Positions 1 through 10,455 of a stretch of 64,000 bases of DNA are shown in pieces. Within the stretch, counting starts at the first letter, position 1, and each line of letters opens with the position of its first letter. The translations under genes were made by a program, and so were the position numbers. The stretch is from Prorocentrum cordatum (taxonomy: Eukaryota; Sar; Dinophyceae; Prorocentrales; Prorocentraceae), in NCBI GenBank assembly GCA_963575745.1, contig CAUYUJ010016477.1, positions 32,501 to 96,500 of the forward strand. The letters run 5' to 3'. The notes under the pieces are model-generated. The model was not told where the DNA came from. It saw only the letters and a program-made list of their open reading frames with translations, and did not search any database.

Positions 1-570
1 GGGGCATCGAGATCATGAAAACGGGCCAAAAGAGGACTGCGATGCGCCGATGACGGTCTAAGAGGTGTCGAACACGCTCAAAGATATCAGAGCTTCGCAA
101 AGGGTGTTCAAGTTGACCGAAGAGCCCTGAAGACGCCACAGGAGACCACCAGGAGGCCTTAACATAATTCCAAAAAGCTTGCGGAGGGGATTCGCAGCAG
201 AGGGCCACACCGTTGAATGCCATTATTGATATGATGTTGTTTGTCAATCACCTCTTCGGCTGCACGACGCTAGAAGACTCGAAAAGAGGTATCCATGACA
301 GGCCAAAAGGATGCCGCGACGCACTCCAGACGACCGAATGGGGCCACCAAGCGGCCCAAGAGGCTGAGGAGGGCCTAAGAGACTCGCGAGACGTGTCCAG
401 AAAGCGTTCCGGGTAGGGAACATAAAATGAAACATGGAGTCTTCCAGTCCAAAAGATGTTCGGGGGGCTGCAAGAGTAGCAAACGGGTTCCAATAATTCC
501 GCTAGAAGGCTGAAGATGTTCCAAGAAGGTCCAAGAGGGTTCCAATATTACCCAAGCGGGACAGGAAAGC
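1..570. other. No recognisable gene
   Basis: Short overlapping open frames occur on both strands, but none has a convincing protein composition or a family motif. Phrases such as AAGAGG and CGAAACGG faintly recall the GAGGATGTC minisatellite found at 36-37.6 kb. I see nothing else here. Confidence 0.4.
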
Positions 571-571
571 G

Positions 572-622
572 ACCACTTTTTGGGAAAATGCATGTGGGGC
601 GTCGACCGTCCCAAAAAGTGGT
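572..622. repeat. Hairpin repeat H, copy 1
   Basis: The arms ACCACTTTTTGGGA (572-585) and TCCCAAAAAGTGGT (609-622) are exact reverse complements separated by a 23-base loop. The same hairpin with longer arms occurs twice near 3.4-3.7 kb, on the other side of the RPA-like gene. The arms are conserved and the loops are not, which suggests that the structure, or an element end, is what has been maintained or spread. Confidence 0.75.
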
Positions 623-1449
623 TGGTTTTCGGCGTTCATCTCCAGTGGGGCGGCGGCAGGCGCGAGCCCGTTGCGCGCGTCCTGATTGCGCGGTGATTCT
701 CCTCAGTCGGAGACCGAGGTAGGCTAGAAGAAAACACTGCGGCAGAGAGGTTGGTGGTAACGCGCTCCAGCGTTAAATCTCCTACACGGCATCGCAAGGG
801 GGGGCGCGGGGGCGGGCGCCTGGGAGTAGCAGGTGGTAGCCAGTTCGAAAAGTATTGGAAAAGGTGGCGCGCGTTGGACGGGAAGGCATGGGGGCGCGTC
901 GAGCGGGGAAAGCCACGGATAGGACAATGGTTCGGTGAAGACACGAATGGCGCAGCTTTCCTGGGAATGGAAAAATGCAGGACTGAACAACAAGAGAATA
1001 GCAGGACGACAGATTAATTATGTTCGGGCGTGGTTCTCTTGTTTGTTTGGGCGGGGCGGTGTGTCCGTGAAGTTCCTTCCGCTTGCGTTCCTCATGTGAT
1101 TGTTTGCGCGTTAGTTGCGAGCTGTCGGGTTGGCCCAGGCAAGCGCAGAGGTTGGGCCGCATGGCCTGGGCCGGCTGCTCTTCGGAGACGCTTGCGGGAC
1201 TGCGAAACATTGCCGAATTGGCCGAAGAGGGGTCCGAAGAAAACCCGAAGGCATCGCTGGAGCAGCGCGTGTGTTCTGACGGAATGCATTGTTTTTTTTC
1301 TTCACAGATGATCGGTGAGGCGTCGCTTTGCATGAGTCAACGCAATGTCATCGGTCGCGTCGGCGTAGGGCAGCATGTTCGACGCGCGCGTTAGCCTCTA
1401 ATGCGCAAACTCGAACGGGAACTACTGCGCGCCGCGCACTGCCGGCAGC
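623..1449. other. No recognisable gene
   Basis: This is the 3' flank of the minus-strand RPA-like gene. Open frames of up to 183 codons exist but have an erratic composition and no motif. I see nothing I can support. Confidence 0.35.
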
Positions 1450-3203
1450 TCAGGCCGCGTGGGGGACGCCCCCGAGGAAGTGGGCCACGCGCTTCCGCTC
1501 GGGAGAGAGGAACGCGGTCACTGCGTTCTGAAAGGAATCGTTGTCGTCACGTTTGCGTTTGAGCTCCGCAGCAGGCTGCTTGGCGGTGTCCCAAGCGGCG
1601 GCCAATTCCTTCTCCCACTCAGGGTAGCTCGCAGCATCCTGCATGTGCCAGACGTCCGACAGCACGAGAGTGCGAGAGTTCGTATCCACGTGGGTCACGT
1701 GAACGAGCGCGACGTGCTTGCGGGCGATGGAGTATTGTGGCAAGCGGGCGACGACTGAAGTAGTAGTCGCGGTCCATTTCGTGTCCTGGTCGGTGCCGAT
1801 GACATCGGTGATCGTGTTCTTGATAGCAAACCCGCCCGCGATGCTGTCGACCTGCGGCTGCTGGGCTCCACGCGCGAGCACGAGGGCCCCGGTGGCGAGG
1901 ACTGGCGCGGGGGCGAGGCTGGAAGTGATGGTCGACCGACCCGTTGGTGACTGCGCTAGCCACGGCAACGTCGCGGGGAGGAGGCCGTCCTCGCTGGGGG
2001 CACGCGGCAGTGGGTCGGCGTGGTCGTACTGGCGGGTCTCGCCGCTGACGATGACGAGAGATGGCGTCTTCGGGCCGACGGAAGAATCCGCGGAGTCCTT
2101 AGGGGCAGCAAATCGAAGGCGCAAGCGGGTCCTCTGGAATTGCAGAGTGCGTTGGCCACAGCGGACAGGAAAGCGCCCTTATCTTCCGACTCCGAAAGGA
2201 CGAGAGCCGTAGCTTCCGGGAGATAGGCGCCCAAAGAACCAGACGCGTCGGACACGGACACTCTGGCGTATGCGCGTTCCATGCCGTGGGCGCACAAACG
2301 CTCTGGGTTAGCGTCAGCCAGCGGCAACGTACAGGAAGGCACCTCGAAGAGCGTCTCCGGCAACGCCGTCTGGAAGCTAGTAGCAAATTCGAGAGCTGAG
2401 ATGTTCATGGACACGGCCGGGCCCTTCGCGTAGTCGGCTGCGGGGGCGCCTGTGGTGAGCGCCTTGGTCTCGATGGTGGACATGTCCAAAGTGAGCAGGG
2501 CCTTAGCGCCTGGGAGAGAACCAGACGCCTTGCGTATGACGGTCGATGCGTTTGCGGAGAGATGAACGCCGCCACCGCTCTCCTTTGTCAGCCAGCCCCC
2601 GAAGACATACACCACGTCGGTCACGATCAACGTCGGCAGGAGTTCCCGGTCAGTGTCCCAGAAATTCATTTGCAGAACGTTCCCCGCGAGGTCGGAGATG
2701 CGCACCTCGGTCAGCAGGCGATTCTTCTGGGGAAGGTCCTTGTTCAGCTTGGTAATGCGGCCGCGCACGTCCAAGGCCTGCGGCCGGCTTAATGCCAGGA
2801 CGCCCCCCGAAGCCATGGATGGCTCAACTTCTGTGGGCAGGTGAACGGCGTTTGGTTGATGAGTGGGCTCGGCCTTCATTTTCTTGTGCAACAAGTTGAA
2901 CGTGCACGTGTGAGGTGCTGAATGGTACTGATCGTTGCGTTTGGCCGCCTTCAGCTGGGTGAATTTCCAAACGCTCCCAGGAACGTACTGCTGTTCCAGC
3001 TTGGCGATGATCTTGTCCTGTTCGTGGCTCTTGCCGAAGGCCAAGCCCTCGCCGATGATGTACGTCCCGTCTTGAGCGACGCACCAAGCACCAAACGCGG
3101 TAAGTTGTCCTCCTGTGGGTTTCCGCTTATACACGTGGACGATCCGCAGATTCAGCTCGTGGGTCGCGGCGTTGCTGGTGTTGAAGGTCGTGACCGATGT
3201 CAT
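1450..3203 (-). CDS. RPA-like OB-fold ssDNA-binding protein, frameshifted
   Basis: The product is probably a single-stranded-DNA-binding protein of the replication protein A large-subunit type. From the ATG at 3203, residues of about 15-115 resemble a first OB fold ending in a strand with the pattern KAAKRNDQYHSAPHTCTF. Residues of about 130-240 resemble a second, with DVRGRITKLN, then RISDLAGNVLQMNFWDTD and VVYVFGGWL, the usual RPA order of strands. The first frame stays open to 1956 but turns to arginine-rich nonsense after about 2124. The second frame (2124-1450) carries on with normal composition and a lysine/arginine-rich C-terminus (ELKRKRDDND), so one frameshift between about 2105 and 2160 interrupts the gene. 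Such proteins are normally nuclear and act in replication and repair, but RPA-like genes also travel in mobile elements such as Helitrons. No Rep/helicase gene is visible nearby. The family call is inference from motif order. Confidence 0.55.
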
Positions 3204-3414
3204 CAGGCTGCTTTAGTTTGGAATCTCGGATGCACAATATGCAGTGTTTTCGAGAATCGTTTGCTTGATGCGGAGCCTGACGCAGCTGCAGCGATGATGG
3301 ATGACATGTCACAACAACGGCACGCGGTCGGAGGCGACCAGAGCGTGAACCTCATTGGGTGGTCTACGCTAGATTAAGACTTCAGATTGCACGCGGTGGC
3401 TTGTGAGCAAACAG

Positions 3415-3473
3415 CGCGACCACTTTTTGGGAAAATTGCCGCGGGCCACGGCATGTCCCAAAAAATGGTCGCG
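3415..3473. repeat. Hairpin repeat H, copy 2
   Basis: The 18-base arms CGCGACCACTTTTTGGGA (3415-3432) and its reverse complement (3456-3473, one mismatch) flank a 23-base loop. It sits about 210 bp upstream of the RPA-like start codon. Confidence 0.85.
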
Positions 3474-3651
3474 TTGCGGCGTGACCGTCGGGATGGCAGG
3501 CAAGTAGGTTCATTTTCCGCAGGGCAAATTGTAGGAGGGTGGAGACATGGCCAACAAGACTCAAATATCAGACGCTGTAGGTCCAGAGCGTTAACCTCAT
3601 TGGGTGGCTTACGCTAGATCAGATTGCGCGCGGTGGCTTGTGACCAAACAG

Positions 3652-3710
3652 CGCGACCACTTTTTGGGAAAATTGCCGCGGGCCACGGCGTGTCCCAAAA
3701 AGTGGTCGCG
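3652..3710. repeat. Hairpin repeat H, copy 3 (perfect arms)
   Basis: Arms 3652-3669 and 3693-3710 are perfect 18-bp reverse complements, with a 23-base loop. This is the best-preserved copy. Confidence 0.9.
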
Positions 3711-3974
3711 TTGCGGCGTGACCGTCGGGATGGCAGGAAAGTTGGTTCATTTTCCGAAGGGCAAGTTACCGAAGGGTGGAGACATGGCCAACAATACCCA
3801 AATATCAGACGCCGTAGGCTTCGAACATGTATACTGGGACCTGCTAGTGGTAGTAATAGTTGTAGTAGAAGTAGTACTTGTAATAGGAGTGATTGTTTTT
3901 CACTGGAAAAAGCCCTTCGACGTTCTGGGGCTTTGTTTCCGCTGAGGTTCAGGGCGGAGCAGCTCTTGTCGCAA

Positions 3975-5440
3975 AAAATAAGTAGGCTAACCTCGTACCC
4001 TTTTTCTTCACGCCGGGGCGCGCCATATTGGAGGAATCCGCACTCGAGCGCTGAGAGGCACTATAAACATAGGCAACACCTATCTTTTTCTGCCGAATGC
4101 CAAGGAACAACATTTTCGGTCAAACCCAAAATACTCTAATTTCGTATCCTTTTCCTTCACCCTGAAGGGCGGCATATTTGAGGAATCCGCGCGCGAGCGC
4201 TGAGAGATACTACAGACATACGCACAAACGTACATTTTTCTGCCGGATGCCACGGAATAGTATTTCCAGCGAAACCCAACATACTTTAACTTCGTTTCCT
4301 TTTCCTTCACGCCGGTGGGCGCCATATTGGAGGAATCCGCGCGCCAGCGCTGAGAGGCACCACAGGCATAGGCAAAAATCCACTTTGTTCCGCTGAATTG
4401 CAGGGAAAGGCAGTTCCAGTCAAAAAAAAAGTAGGCCAACCTCGTATCCTTTTCCTACACGCCGGTGGGCGCCATATTGGAGGAATCCGCGCGCGAGCGC
4501 TGAGAGATACTGCAGACATAAGAAAAAACGTATCTTTTGCCGCCGAATGCCACGAAATAGTATTTTCGGTCAAACCCAAAATACTCTAACTTCGTATCCT
4601 TTTCCTTCACCCTGGGGGGCGCCATATTGGAGGAATCCGCGCGCGAGCGCTGAGAGGCACTACAGACATAGGCAAAAACCCATCTTCTTTTGCTGAATTG
4701 CAGGGAAGGGCAGTTTTGGTAAAAAAAAGAAATGGTCTAACCTCGTATCCTTTTCCTTCACGCCGGGGGGCACCATATTGGCGGAATCCGCGCGCGAGCG
4801 CTGAGAGGTACTACAGATATAAAAGGAAACAAAAAAAGACCTTTTTGCCGCCGAATGGCCAGGAATAGCATTTCCGGTGAAACCCAAAATACTTTATCTT
4901 CGTATCCTTTTCCCTCACGCCGGGAGGCGCCATATTGGAGGAATCCGCGCGCGAGCGCTGAGAGGCACTACAGACATAGGCAAAAACGTACCTTTTCCTT
5001 CCGAATTGCAGGGAAGGGCAGTTTCGCCCCCCCAAAAAATACTCTAACCTCGTATCCTTTTCCTTCACGCCGGGGGGCGCCATATTGGAGGAATCCGCGC
5101 GCGAGCGCTGAGAGGCACTACAAACATAGGCAAAAACGTACCTTTTCCTTCCGAATTGCAGGGAAGGGCAGCTTTGGTCAAAAAAAAAGTAGTCTAATCC
5201 GTATCCTTTTCCTTCACGCCGGGGGGGCGCCATATTGGAGGAATCCGCGCGCGATCGCTGAGAGGTACTACAGACATAAGAAAAAACGTACGGTTTTCCG
5301 CCGAATGGCAAGGAATAGCTTTTCCGGTGAAACCCAAAATACTCTAACTTCGTATCCTTTTCCTTGACGCTGGGGGGCGCCATATTGGAGGAATCCGCGC
5401 GCGAGCGCTGAGGGGCACAACAGACATGGGCAAAAACGTG
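3975..5440. repeat. Tandem satellite, about 150 bp x 10
   Basis: The core GCCATATTGGAGGAATCCGC recurs at about 4021, 4171, 4321, 4471, 4621, 4771, 4929, 5079, 5229 and 5379. Between cores the linker alternates between two types. Type A has GAATGCCA...GGTCAAACCCAAAAT and type B has TTGCAGGGAAGGGCAGTTT. The order is A A B A B A B B A. Long open frames through the array (for example 247 codons on the minus strand) are repeats of the same peptide and are not taken as a gene. Confidence 0.9.
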
Positions 5441-5468
5441 CCAGGGGTAGGCGCTGGAGCGTATGCTA

Positions 5469-5690
5469 GGACGCATTGGGGCCCTCCAAGAGCGTTTCCA
5501 AGCTGATGTAGGTTCCGACCCACCTCGGGAGCTAATTTTGGGAGGATGTCTCAAGCGAAACGGCCATCAGGGGAGGCCTTTGGGAGTCCATCTGGGTGTT
5601 TGGGAAGTCCTCTGGGGAGCCTGTCGGGGCTTACGTGGGACGCACTGGGGCCCCCCAAAAGCGTTTCCAAGCTGATGTAGGTTCCGTCCC
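5469..5690. repeat. Tandem duplication, about 169-bp offset
   Basis: The phrase GCGTTTCCAAGCTGATGTAG with its flanks occurs at about 5489 and again at 5658. Between them, GGATGTCTCAAGCGAAACGG matches the unit of the minisatellite at 36-37.6 kb, so that dispersed family reaches this locus. Confidence 0.7.
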
Positions 5691-6039
5691 TGGGGAATCC
5701 GCCAACGCCTGTCCGAAGTGCGGCCCGGAGCCCCATATAAAGATTTCTTCGAGAAAAACGGTCCACGCTCCTCGTTCCTCGTACGCGCTTCCCGTCATCC
5801 GCCGACCCTGTCGGCGTGTGTGAGGGGCTTCTCCGTTCGACTCGTCGTCTCCGTCGTCTCCGTTCTCCCCCTCCCAGGGCTCTCCTCCTCAAGCGCGCTA
5901 TCCAAAGCGAAATTAAACGACGTCGTAGTGGAGTCGAAGGGAAGCCCCTTCCCTTTGATCCCTTCCCCGCAGGGGGGGGGGAGCCCGGGGCAGATACGAC
6001 GCCCGCCGGGGCGCACTTTCCTCGAGCGGGCACGCACTC

Positions 6040-6395
6040 CTCCTCCCCTCCTTCCTCCTCCTCCTCCTTTTCCTCCTCCTCCTCCTCCACCTCTCCTCCT
6101 CCTTCCTCCTCCTCCTGCAGAGGCGTCCCGGCGTTCCGGGAGCGGGCCCCTAGGGCGCATTTTCCTCGACGGGCACGCCCGAGATGCATTTCTTCCTCTT
6201 CCGGGAGCACGTCCCAAGTCAGAATATCACACTCCCGGGGCGCACTTTCTTCGAGCGGGCACACAAAGGATGCACTTCCTCTCCTCTCCTCTCCTCTCCT
6301 CCTCCTCCTCCTTCTCCTCCTCCTCCTCCTCCTGCTCCTCCTCCTTCTCCTCCTCCTCCTCCTCCTCCTCCTCCTCCTCCGTTTCCTCCCCCCAC
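6040..6395. repeat. (CTC)n microsatellites
   Basis: Two imperfect CTC/CCT runs (about 6042-6118 and 6283-6388) are separated by GC-rich sequence. The same polypyrimidine type fills introns and spacers at 37.7-38.1 and 50-60 kb. Long open frames of poly-Ser, poly-Leu or poly-Arg across it are a by-product. Confidence 0.9.
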
Positions 6396-6399
6396 TCCT

Positions 6400-7400
6400 A
6401 GCCCTTTCGATCAGGGTCGGCGGCACCGGCCGTCAGGCCTCTCCAATAAATCGAACAGAACAGGGCTGCTTCGCAAACGCCCAGGGCCTTTCTTTCAACA
6501 AACGCTAATTTTTTGGTCCGGGTGGTTTTTACCCTCGCTTGACGCACGGCTTCCCGCCGCCCCACCGCCCGCCTCACTTCGGCGCGCTCCTTGCTCGCTG
6601 CCGCCCCCGCCCCCCCCGCCCACCGCCCGTCGCCCGCCGCGCGCTCGCCCGCTGCGCGCTCCCCTCGCCCGCCGCCCTGGCCCCCCCGCCGCTCGCCCTG
6701 CCCCCCGCCGCCGGCCTCCGCCTGCCCGGCGGCCGCTGCTGCCACTGCCCCGCGAGGGGCCAGCCGGCCGCTGCGCTTTTCTGCTGGCCGCACGCGCGCG
6801 CGTCGGCGTTTTCTCGAAGAGGCGTCGGCTAAGGACCGAAACGTGCGCGTGTACACAAATGCGTACTACCACACCTCTCGTAGAGGACCTCCGGAGCCAC
6901 CCGCAGGCGTGATCACAGCGAGTGCTTTGGGCGTCGAGCCGTGACATCACATCCTTTGTGACAAGTTTGTGTGTGTGTGTGTGTGTGTGTGCGCACAGTG
7001 GAGGCCAGTCCACAAGAAACCTTCCGCAAGAAACCCAACCCTGAGACCCCAGGACGTCCATGGGTTTTTGGTGTGGGAACGTCGCGCCTTCCTCAACAAA
7101 ACCGTCGAAACCCAAGAAACCCAGTGCACTCTGGAGGCAAGCAGGGTGTTTCTTGGCGTGGGCCACCGCCTCACCGTGACTGCCAATCTTGTGCGCGTGC
7201 CCGCACAGGGCGCCCATTTGTTGTCAACGCGTGTCCCGCCCTTGCTGATTCGGTGGTCGCGACCCATTGCCGTGTGCGAGGAACCGACGCGCGCGTGCCC
7301 GCGCTGCCGCGCTGCTGCTGCAAGGCTCCCCTGCCACGCTGCACCGTCTTCGCCAGTGCCAGGCTGGCCCCCGCCCCTCTGGGCCTGCTCGCGTGCATCT
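6400..7400. other. GC-rich spacer with a (GT)n run; no gene supported
   Basis: The stretch 6540-6790 is extremely C-rich. A (GT)n run of about 12 units lies at 6966-6991. Open frames exist in several frames at once because stop codons are rare in this composition. No coherent protein is seen. Confidence 0.5.
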
Positions 7401-7625
7401 CCCCTCGGCGCCGCGCCCGGGGGGGAAGTGCGAAGGGGCGGGATTTTTCAGAAAGCTCGGAAGTCCCTCGGCCTTCTGAGAAATGTTCTAACCCACCGAA
7501 GACGCAGAAAACTTCCCAGAAGGCGCGAGTGCTTCCCAGAAGCCCCGCCACCTTTGGAGAGGGCCTTCTCCATCTCATTTCTCCCCATCGCTCGCTGCCG
7601 ATCCTCCCCTGCCTTGAAGGAAGAA
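7400..7625. repeat. Left arm of a diverged large inverted repeat
   Basis: Read in reverse complement, this block (CGCTCGCTGC..., CTTCTGGGAAG, CTTCTCAGAAGGC..., CACTTCCCCC) matches the order of motifs in 8750-8970 on the plus strand. The two arms enclose the foldback element and the TTG and ATG microsatellites. Divergence is substantial, and the match was judged by eye. Confidence 0.55.
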
Positions 7626-7644
7626 ACAACGCCATGAACATAAA

Positions 7645-7784
7645 CTTATGGCGCTCCGCGCAGATTTCTTGGATCTGCGCTGGACCCCCCCTCCCTGGCG
7701 CGCGGAGCGCGCCACGGGCGGCGCTGGAAGCGCCGCCTGGGGGGCCCAACGCGGATCCAAGAAATCCGCGCGGAGCGCCACAAG
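7645..7784. mobile_element. Foldback (hairpin) element, 140 bp
   Basis: The left arm CTTATGGCGCTCCGCGC... (from 7645) pairs with the right arm ending GCGCGGAGCGCCACAAG (to 7784). About 42 bp pair with few mismatches, and the loop is itself self-complementary (GGCGGCGC / GCGCCGCC). No open frame of its own, so it would be a non-autonomous foldback element. A related hairpin lies at 11166-11248. No clean target duplication was found. Confidence 0.65.
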
Positions 7785-7789
7785 TTTTT

Positions 7790-7910
7790 TTGTTTGTTGT
7801 TTGTTGTTGTTTTTGTTTTGTTTCTGTTTGTTGTTGTTGTTGTCGTTGTTGTAATTGCTGTTGTTGTTTTTGTTGTTGTTGTTGTTGTTGTTGCTGTATC
7901 TCTTCTTCTT
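7790..7910. repeat. (TTG)n microsatellite
   Basis: An interrupted TTG/TTT run, immediately right of the foldback element. Confidence 0.9.
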
Positions 7911-8063
7911 CTTCGATGCCTGTCGGGCACGGGGGCGCTCGGGCTGCGCCCGCCGCTGCAAGCTACGCCCGCCGCCCCTCCGAAACACACGCGGCCGGGG
8001 CGTGGCGACTCCTTGGGCGGCCTGAGGGGGTGACGCCGGCCTATTCTTTTGAACATTCCCCCC

Positions 8064-8085
8064 TGTAGAGGGACACGCCCGACCC
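8064..8085. repeat. Solo end of the MITE family
   Basis: CCCCTGTAGAGGGACACGCC followed by CGAC matches the 3' terminal inverted repeat of the MITE at 11262-11440. No partner end was found upstream, so it is probably a broken copy later invaded by the ATG repeat. Confidence 0.5.
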
Positions 8086-8088
8086 AAT

Positions 8089-8290
8089 GCTGATGATGTT
8101 TGATGATGATGATGATGATAATGATGATGGTGATGATGATGATGACGATGATGATGTTGACGCTGCTGCTGATGATGATGATGAGGTTTGATAATGATGA
8201 TGATGATGATGATGATGCTGATGATGATGATGATGATGCTGATGCTGATGCTGATGATGATGATGCTGATGCTGATGATGATGATGATGC

Positions 8291-8349
<59 letters not shown>

Positions 8350-8350
8350 T
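8089..8350. repeat. (ATG)n microsatellite
   Basis: About 260 bp of ATG units with scattered CTG and other interruptions. Open frames of poly-Asp, poly-Met, poly-Ile or poly-Ser through it are not genes. Confidence 0.95.
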
Positions 8351-8457
8351 TTTCGCTGCACATGCTATACCGGAGTACTGGGCAGTGACGTGTGCGAGCT
8401 CGGCGGGGACTTCGCGCGACCCCCGCAATACCCTCGCTGCGCTGAGCGGGTTCGAGC

Positions 8458-8485
8458 CTTGAGCCAACCAAAATGGGCTCCGTGG
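8458..8485 (-). other. Possible spliced-leader relict (stacked)
   Basis: On the minus strand the sequence reads GGAGCCCATTTTGG then TTGGCTCAAGG. This equals the end of the dinoflagellate spliced leader with its last bases doubled, the pattern left when an SL-capped mRNA copy is trans-spliced again after reinsertion. No convincing minus-strand gene follows; the ATG microsatellite may have replaced it. Confidence 0.45.
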
Positions 8486-8749
8486 TGAGCTGGCCCTCGG
8501 GGCACGCGCGCCGCCGGGCGCAGCCGCCCCGCGGCGTCGCTCGGCCTCCGCCTGCCCTCGCGGGCTCCTGGGGCGTCCCGCGCAGTGACGTCCCAGGCGG
8601 GCTCCGAATGTCGGCGGCGAGCGAGGGGGGGGGGAAGGAGGAGGACGGCCCAGGAGGCCCACAAGACGCCCCAAGAGGGTTTTCCAGAGGGCTTCAGGAG
8701 GTCAATACGATTCCCAACCATCCTGTGGCGTTGGGTCCTCGCTGTTATC

Positions 8750-8970
8750 GGCGGCGAGCGAGGGGGGAAGCGGGAAGGAGAACGCCTTCTCAGAAGGCTG
8801 CGAGGCTTCTGGGAAGCCCTCGCGCCCTCTGTTTTTTTGTTGTTGTTTGTTTTCTGTGACTTCGGCGAAGGCTTGGGAAACTTCTCGGAAGGCCGGGGGC
8901 CTTCCGGGGGCCTTCCGAGCCTTCTGAGGAGGCCCGCCCCCTCTCACTTCCCCCGTGGGCTCGCCGCCGA
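8750..8970. repeat. Right arm of a diverged large inverted repeat
   Basis: Partner of 7400-7625. It carries GCGAGCGAGG, CTTCTCAGAAGGC, CTTCTGGGAAG and CACTTCCCCC in matching reversed order. It is interrupted by a short TTG run. Confidence 0.55.
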
Positions 8971-9140
8971 GATTCGACCACGCCAGCCTGGGGAGGCTGC
9001 GAAACCGTGAATCCGTCGCCCCTTTCTTGGCCGACGAAGAACGGCACAACAAAAACCTGTCCGCCGCCGGGGACGCCTGCCACAGGCCGGCTGGACAATT
9101 CAGACTCCGACATGCCACCGTCACCGTAAGTTTGGACGCC

Positions 9141-9336
9141 CGAAATGGGTACGGAAAGAATGGGTACAATGCCCAACAACAAATAATGTTGTCCCAAACC
9201 AACAGCGGCCGCTGTTGGGCAGGCGGCCTTCTGTCTCGAATGGACACAGGCCGCGGCGGCGTGGACAGCGAGTCCTGTTCAAAATGAACAAGATCCGCTG
9301 TTGGGCATTGTACCCATTCTTTCCGTGCCCATTTCG
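9141..9336. repeat. Inverted repeat with 38-bp arms and nested palindromes
   Basis: The left arm (9141-9178, starting CGAAATGGGTACGGAAAGAA) and right arm (9299-9336) are reverse complements with one or two mismatches. The 120-bp interior holds a perfect 20-bp palindrome, CCAACAGCGGCCGCTGTTGG (9199-9218), and a small TGTTCA/TGAACA hairpin. This resembles a foldback element or a cruciform-forming locus. Confidence 0.85.
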
Positions 9337-9487
9337 TTCGTGCAGAACAAGTGGCACGTGTGCCATGGCTCTTGCACAAAAAAGGGGAGGGTCGGAGGGG
9401 TGTGCCGTGCCGAAATAAAAGGGGTCGGGGCAGAGAGCGCGCTGGCAGGTGGGTGGGGGGGATGCGAAGGGGCGCGCGGGACGCGCG

Positions 9488-9587
9488 NNNNNNNNNNNNN
9501 NNNNNNNNNNNNNNNNNNNNNNNNNNNNNNNNNNNNNNNNNNNNNNNNNNNNNNNNNNNNNNNNNNNNNNNNNNNNNNNNNNNNNNN
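9488..9587. other. Assembly gap (100 N)
   Basis: Exactly 100 unknown bases, the usual placeholder for a scaffold join of unknown length. Order and orientation across it are therefore assembly inference. Confidence 1.
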
Positions 9588-10310
9588 TCCACTGCACGGC
9601 GCGTCTGCCCTCCGAGATTCGAGGGCGGCCGCCCCTGCACGCTCCGCCCGCCCCGCTGCCGGGGCTCCGGGCCACCGGGCGCCCGCGGCGGCCCGCCGCG
9701 GGGGCGTGGCCCACGGCTCGAAGCCGTCGTCGCTGGGCGTGGTCAGGCGCTCCATCCTGGCCCGCCGGGGCGGGGGTCGGCGGCAGACAGCGAGGTCCCC
9801 TCGAACAACTTTTGTTGGGCGGCGGGTCGAGAGCGGGCCTCTTCCGGTTAAGAGCTGGGCGGGGCGCGCGAAGCACTAATTGGGGAGACAGGGCGCGGGC
9901 GGGCGGGGCCTCAGGCGGCCGGAGGGTGCGGAGAACAGGCGGCGCCGAAGAGCTTGCACAAGAGAAGGTACGCCTTGGACAGGAGCCGGAGTCGAAGTCC
10001 CGGAGGGAGAGCGAAGTGGTGTTGCCGTCAACGGCGCGCCAGAATCACCATCCTCGAGTGCAGAGGTCACCTCGAACAAGGCTGGACCTAGACGTTGTCT
10101 TCCGTTTTGTTGTCGCCCTGTTTTGTTGTTCGATTTGCTCTGCCTGGTTTCCCTGTGCCGCCCTGCCCAAACGAAGAGCAAACCAGGGCCGCAGTCCAGC
10201 GACACAACGTGTAGGTTCAGCCCTGACCTCGAAGGGACTTTCATTACCCAGCCAGGACCCCCTCGCGCTGTGAACGAAAATCGCGACGGGAGCTTTTCCG
10301 CTATTTGCGG
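9588..10310. other. No recognisable gene
   Basis: GC-rich sequence with short open frames in several frames and no coherent protein. Nothing further is seen. Confidence 0.4.
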
Positions 10311-10455
10311 CCTGCGAGGGCCCTCACCGGGCCGCGGGCCGTCGAAACACGACCCAGGATGAAAAACCATTCCCGGGGCAGGGGTCCAGACCTGTGGGGG
10401 ATCCGTGTTGTGAGGAACAGAAAACACGACGTCGGGGGTCTGTGATCCAACCCCA
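10310..10455. repeat. Dispersed repeat R, copy 1
   Basis: It shares the order GGGCCCTC..CCGGGCC..GGGCCGTC..ACGACCCAGGATG..ACGTCGGGGGTCTG..GATCC with copies at about 11830-11930 and 32440-32575. Upstream bases (GCGACGGGAG-TTTTC) also match. The copies are diverged and none has coding capacity. Confidence 0.55.

Larger units (their letters stand above)
3351..3835. repeat. Tandem duplication of about 240 bp carrying hairpin H
   Basis: A block beginning CTCATTGGGTGG at 3351 recurs at 3596. Both copies hold CGCGGTGGCTTGTGA, hairpin H, and then GGTGGAGACATGGCCAACAA. The offset is 245 bp at the start and 237 bp at the hairpin because of a small indel. The copies are more than 90% identical by eye, so the duplication is recent. 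Confidence 0.85.

Noticed and set aside
782-1333. 183-codon minus-strand frame
   Set aside because: Composition changes along its length, there is no motif, and it overlaps other frames of similar length.
4811-5554. 247-codon minus-strand frame with repeated MAPPGVKEKDT-like peptide
   Set aside because: It is the translation of a 150-bp satellite; the reading frame depends on the unit length being near a multiple of three.
5551-6426. 291-codon Arg/Glu-rich minus-strand frame
   Set aside because: Spans CTC microsatellites and GC-rich sequence, with competing frames of equal length.
8100-8462. Poly-Asp, poly-His and poly-Met open frames
   Set aside because: Caused by the ATG microsatellite.
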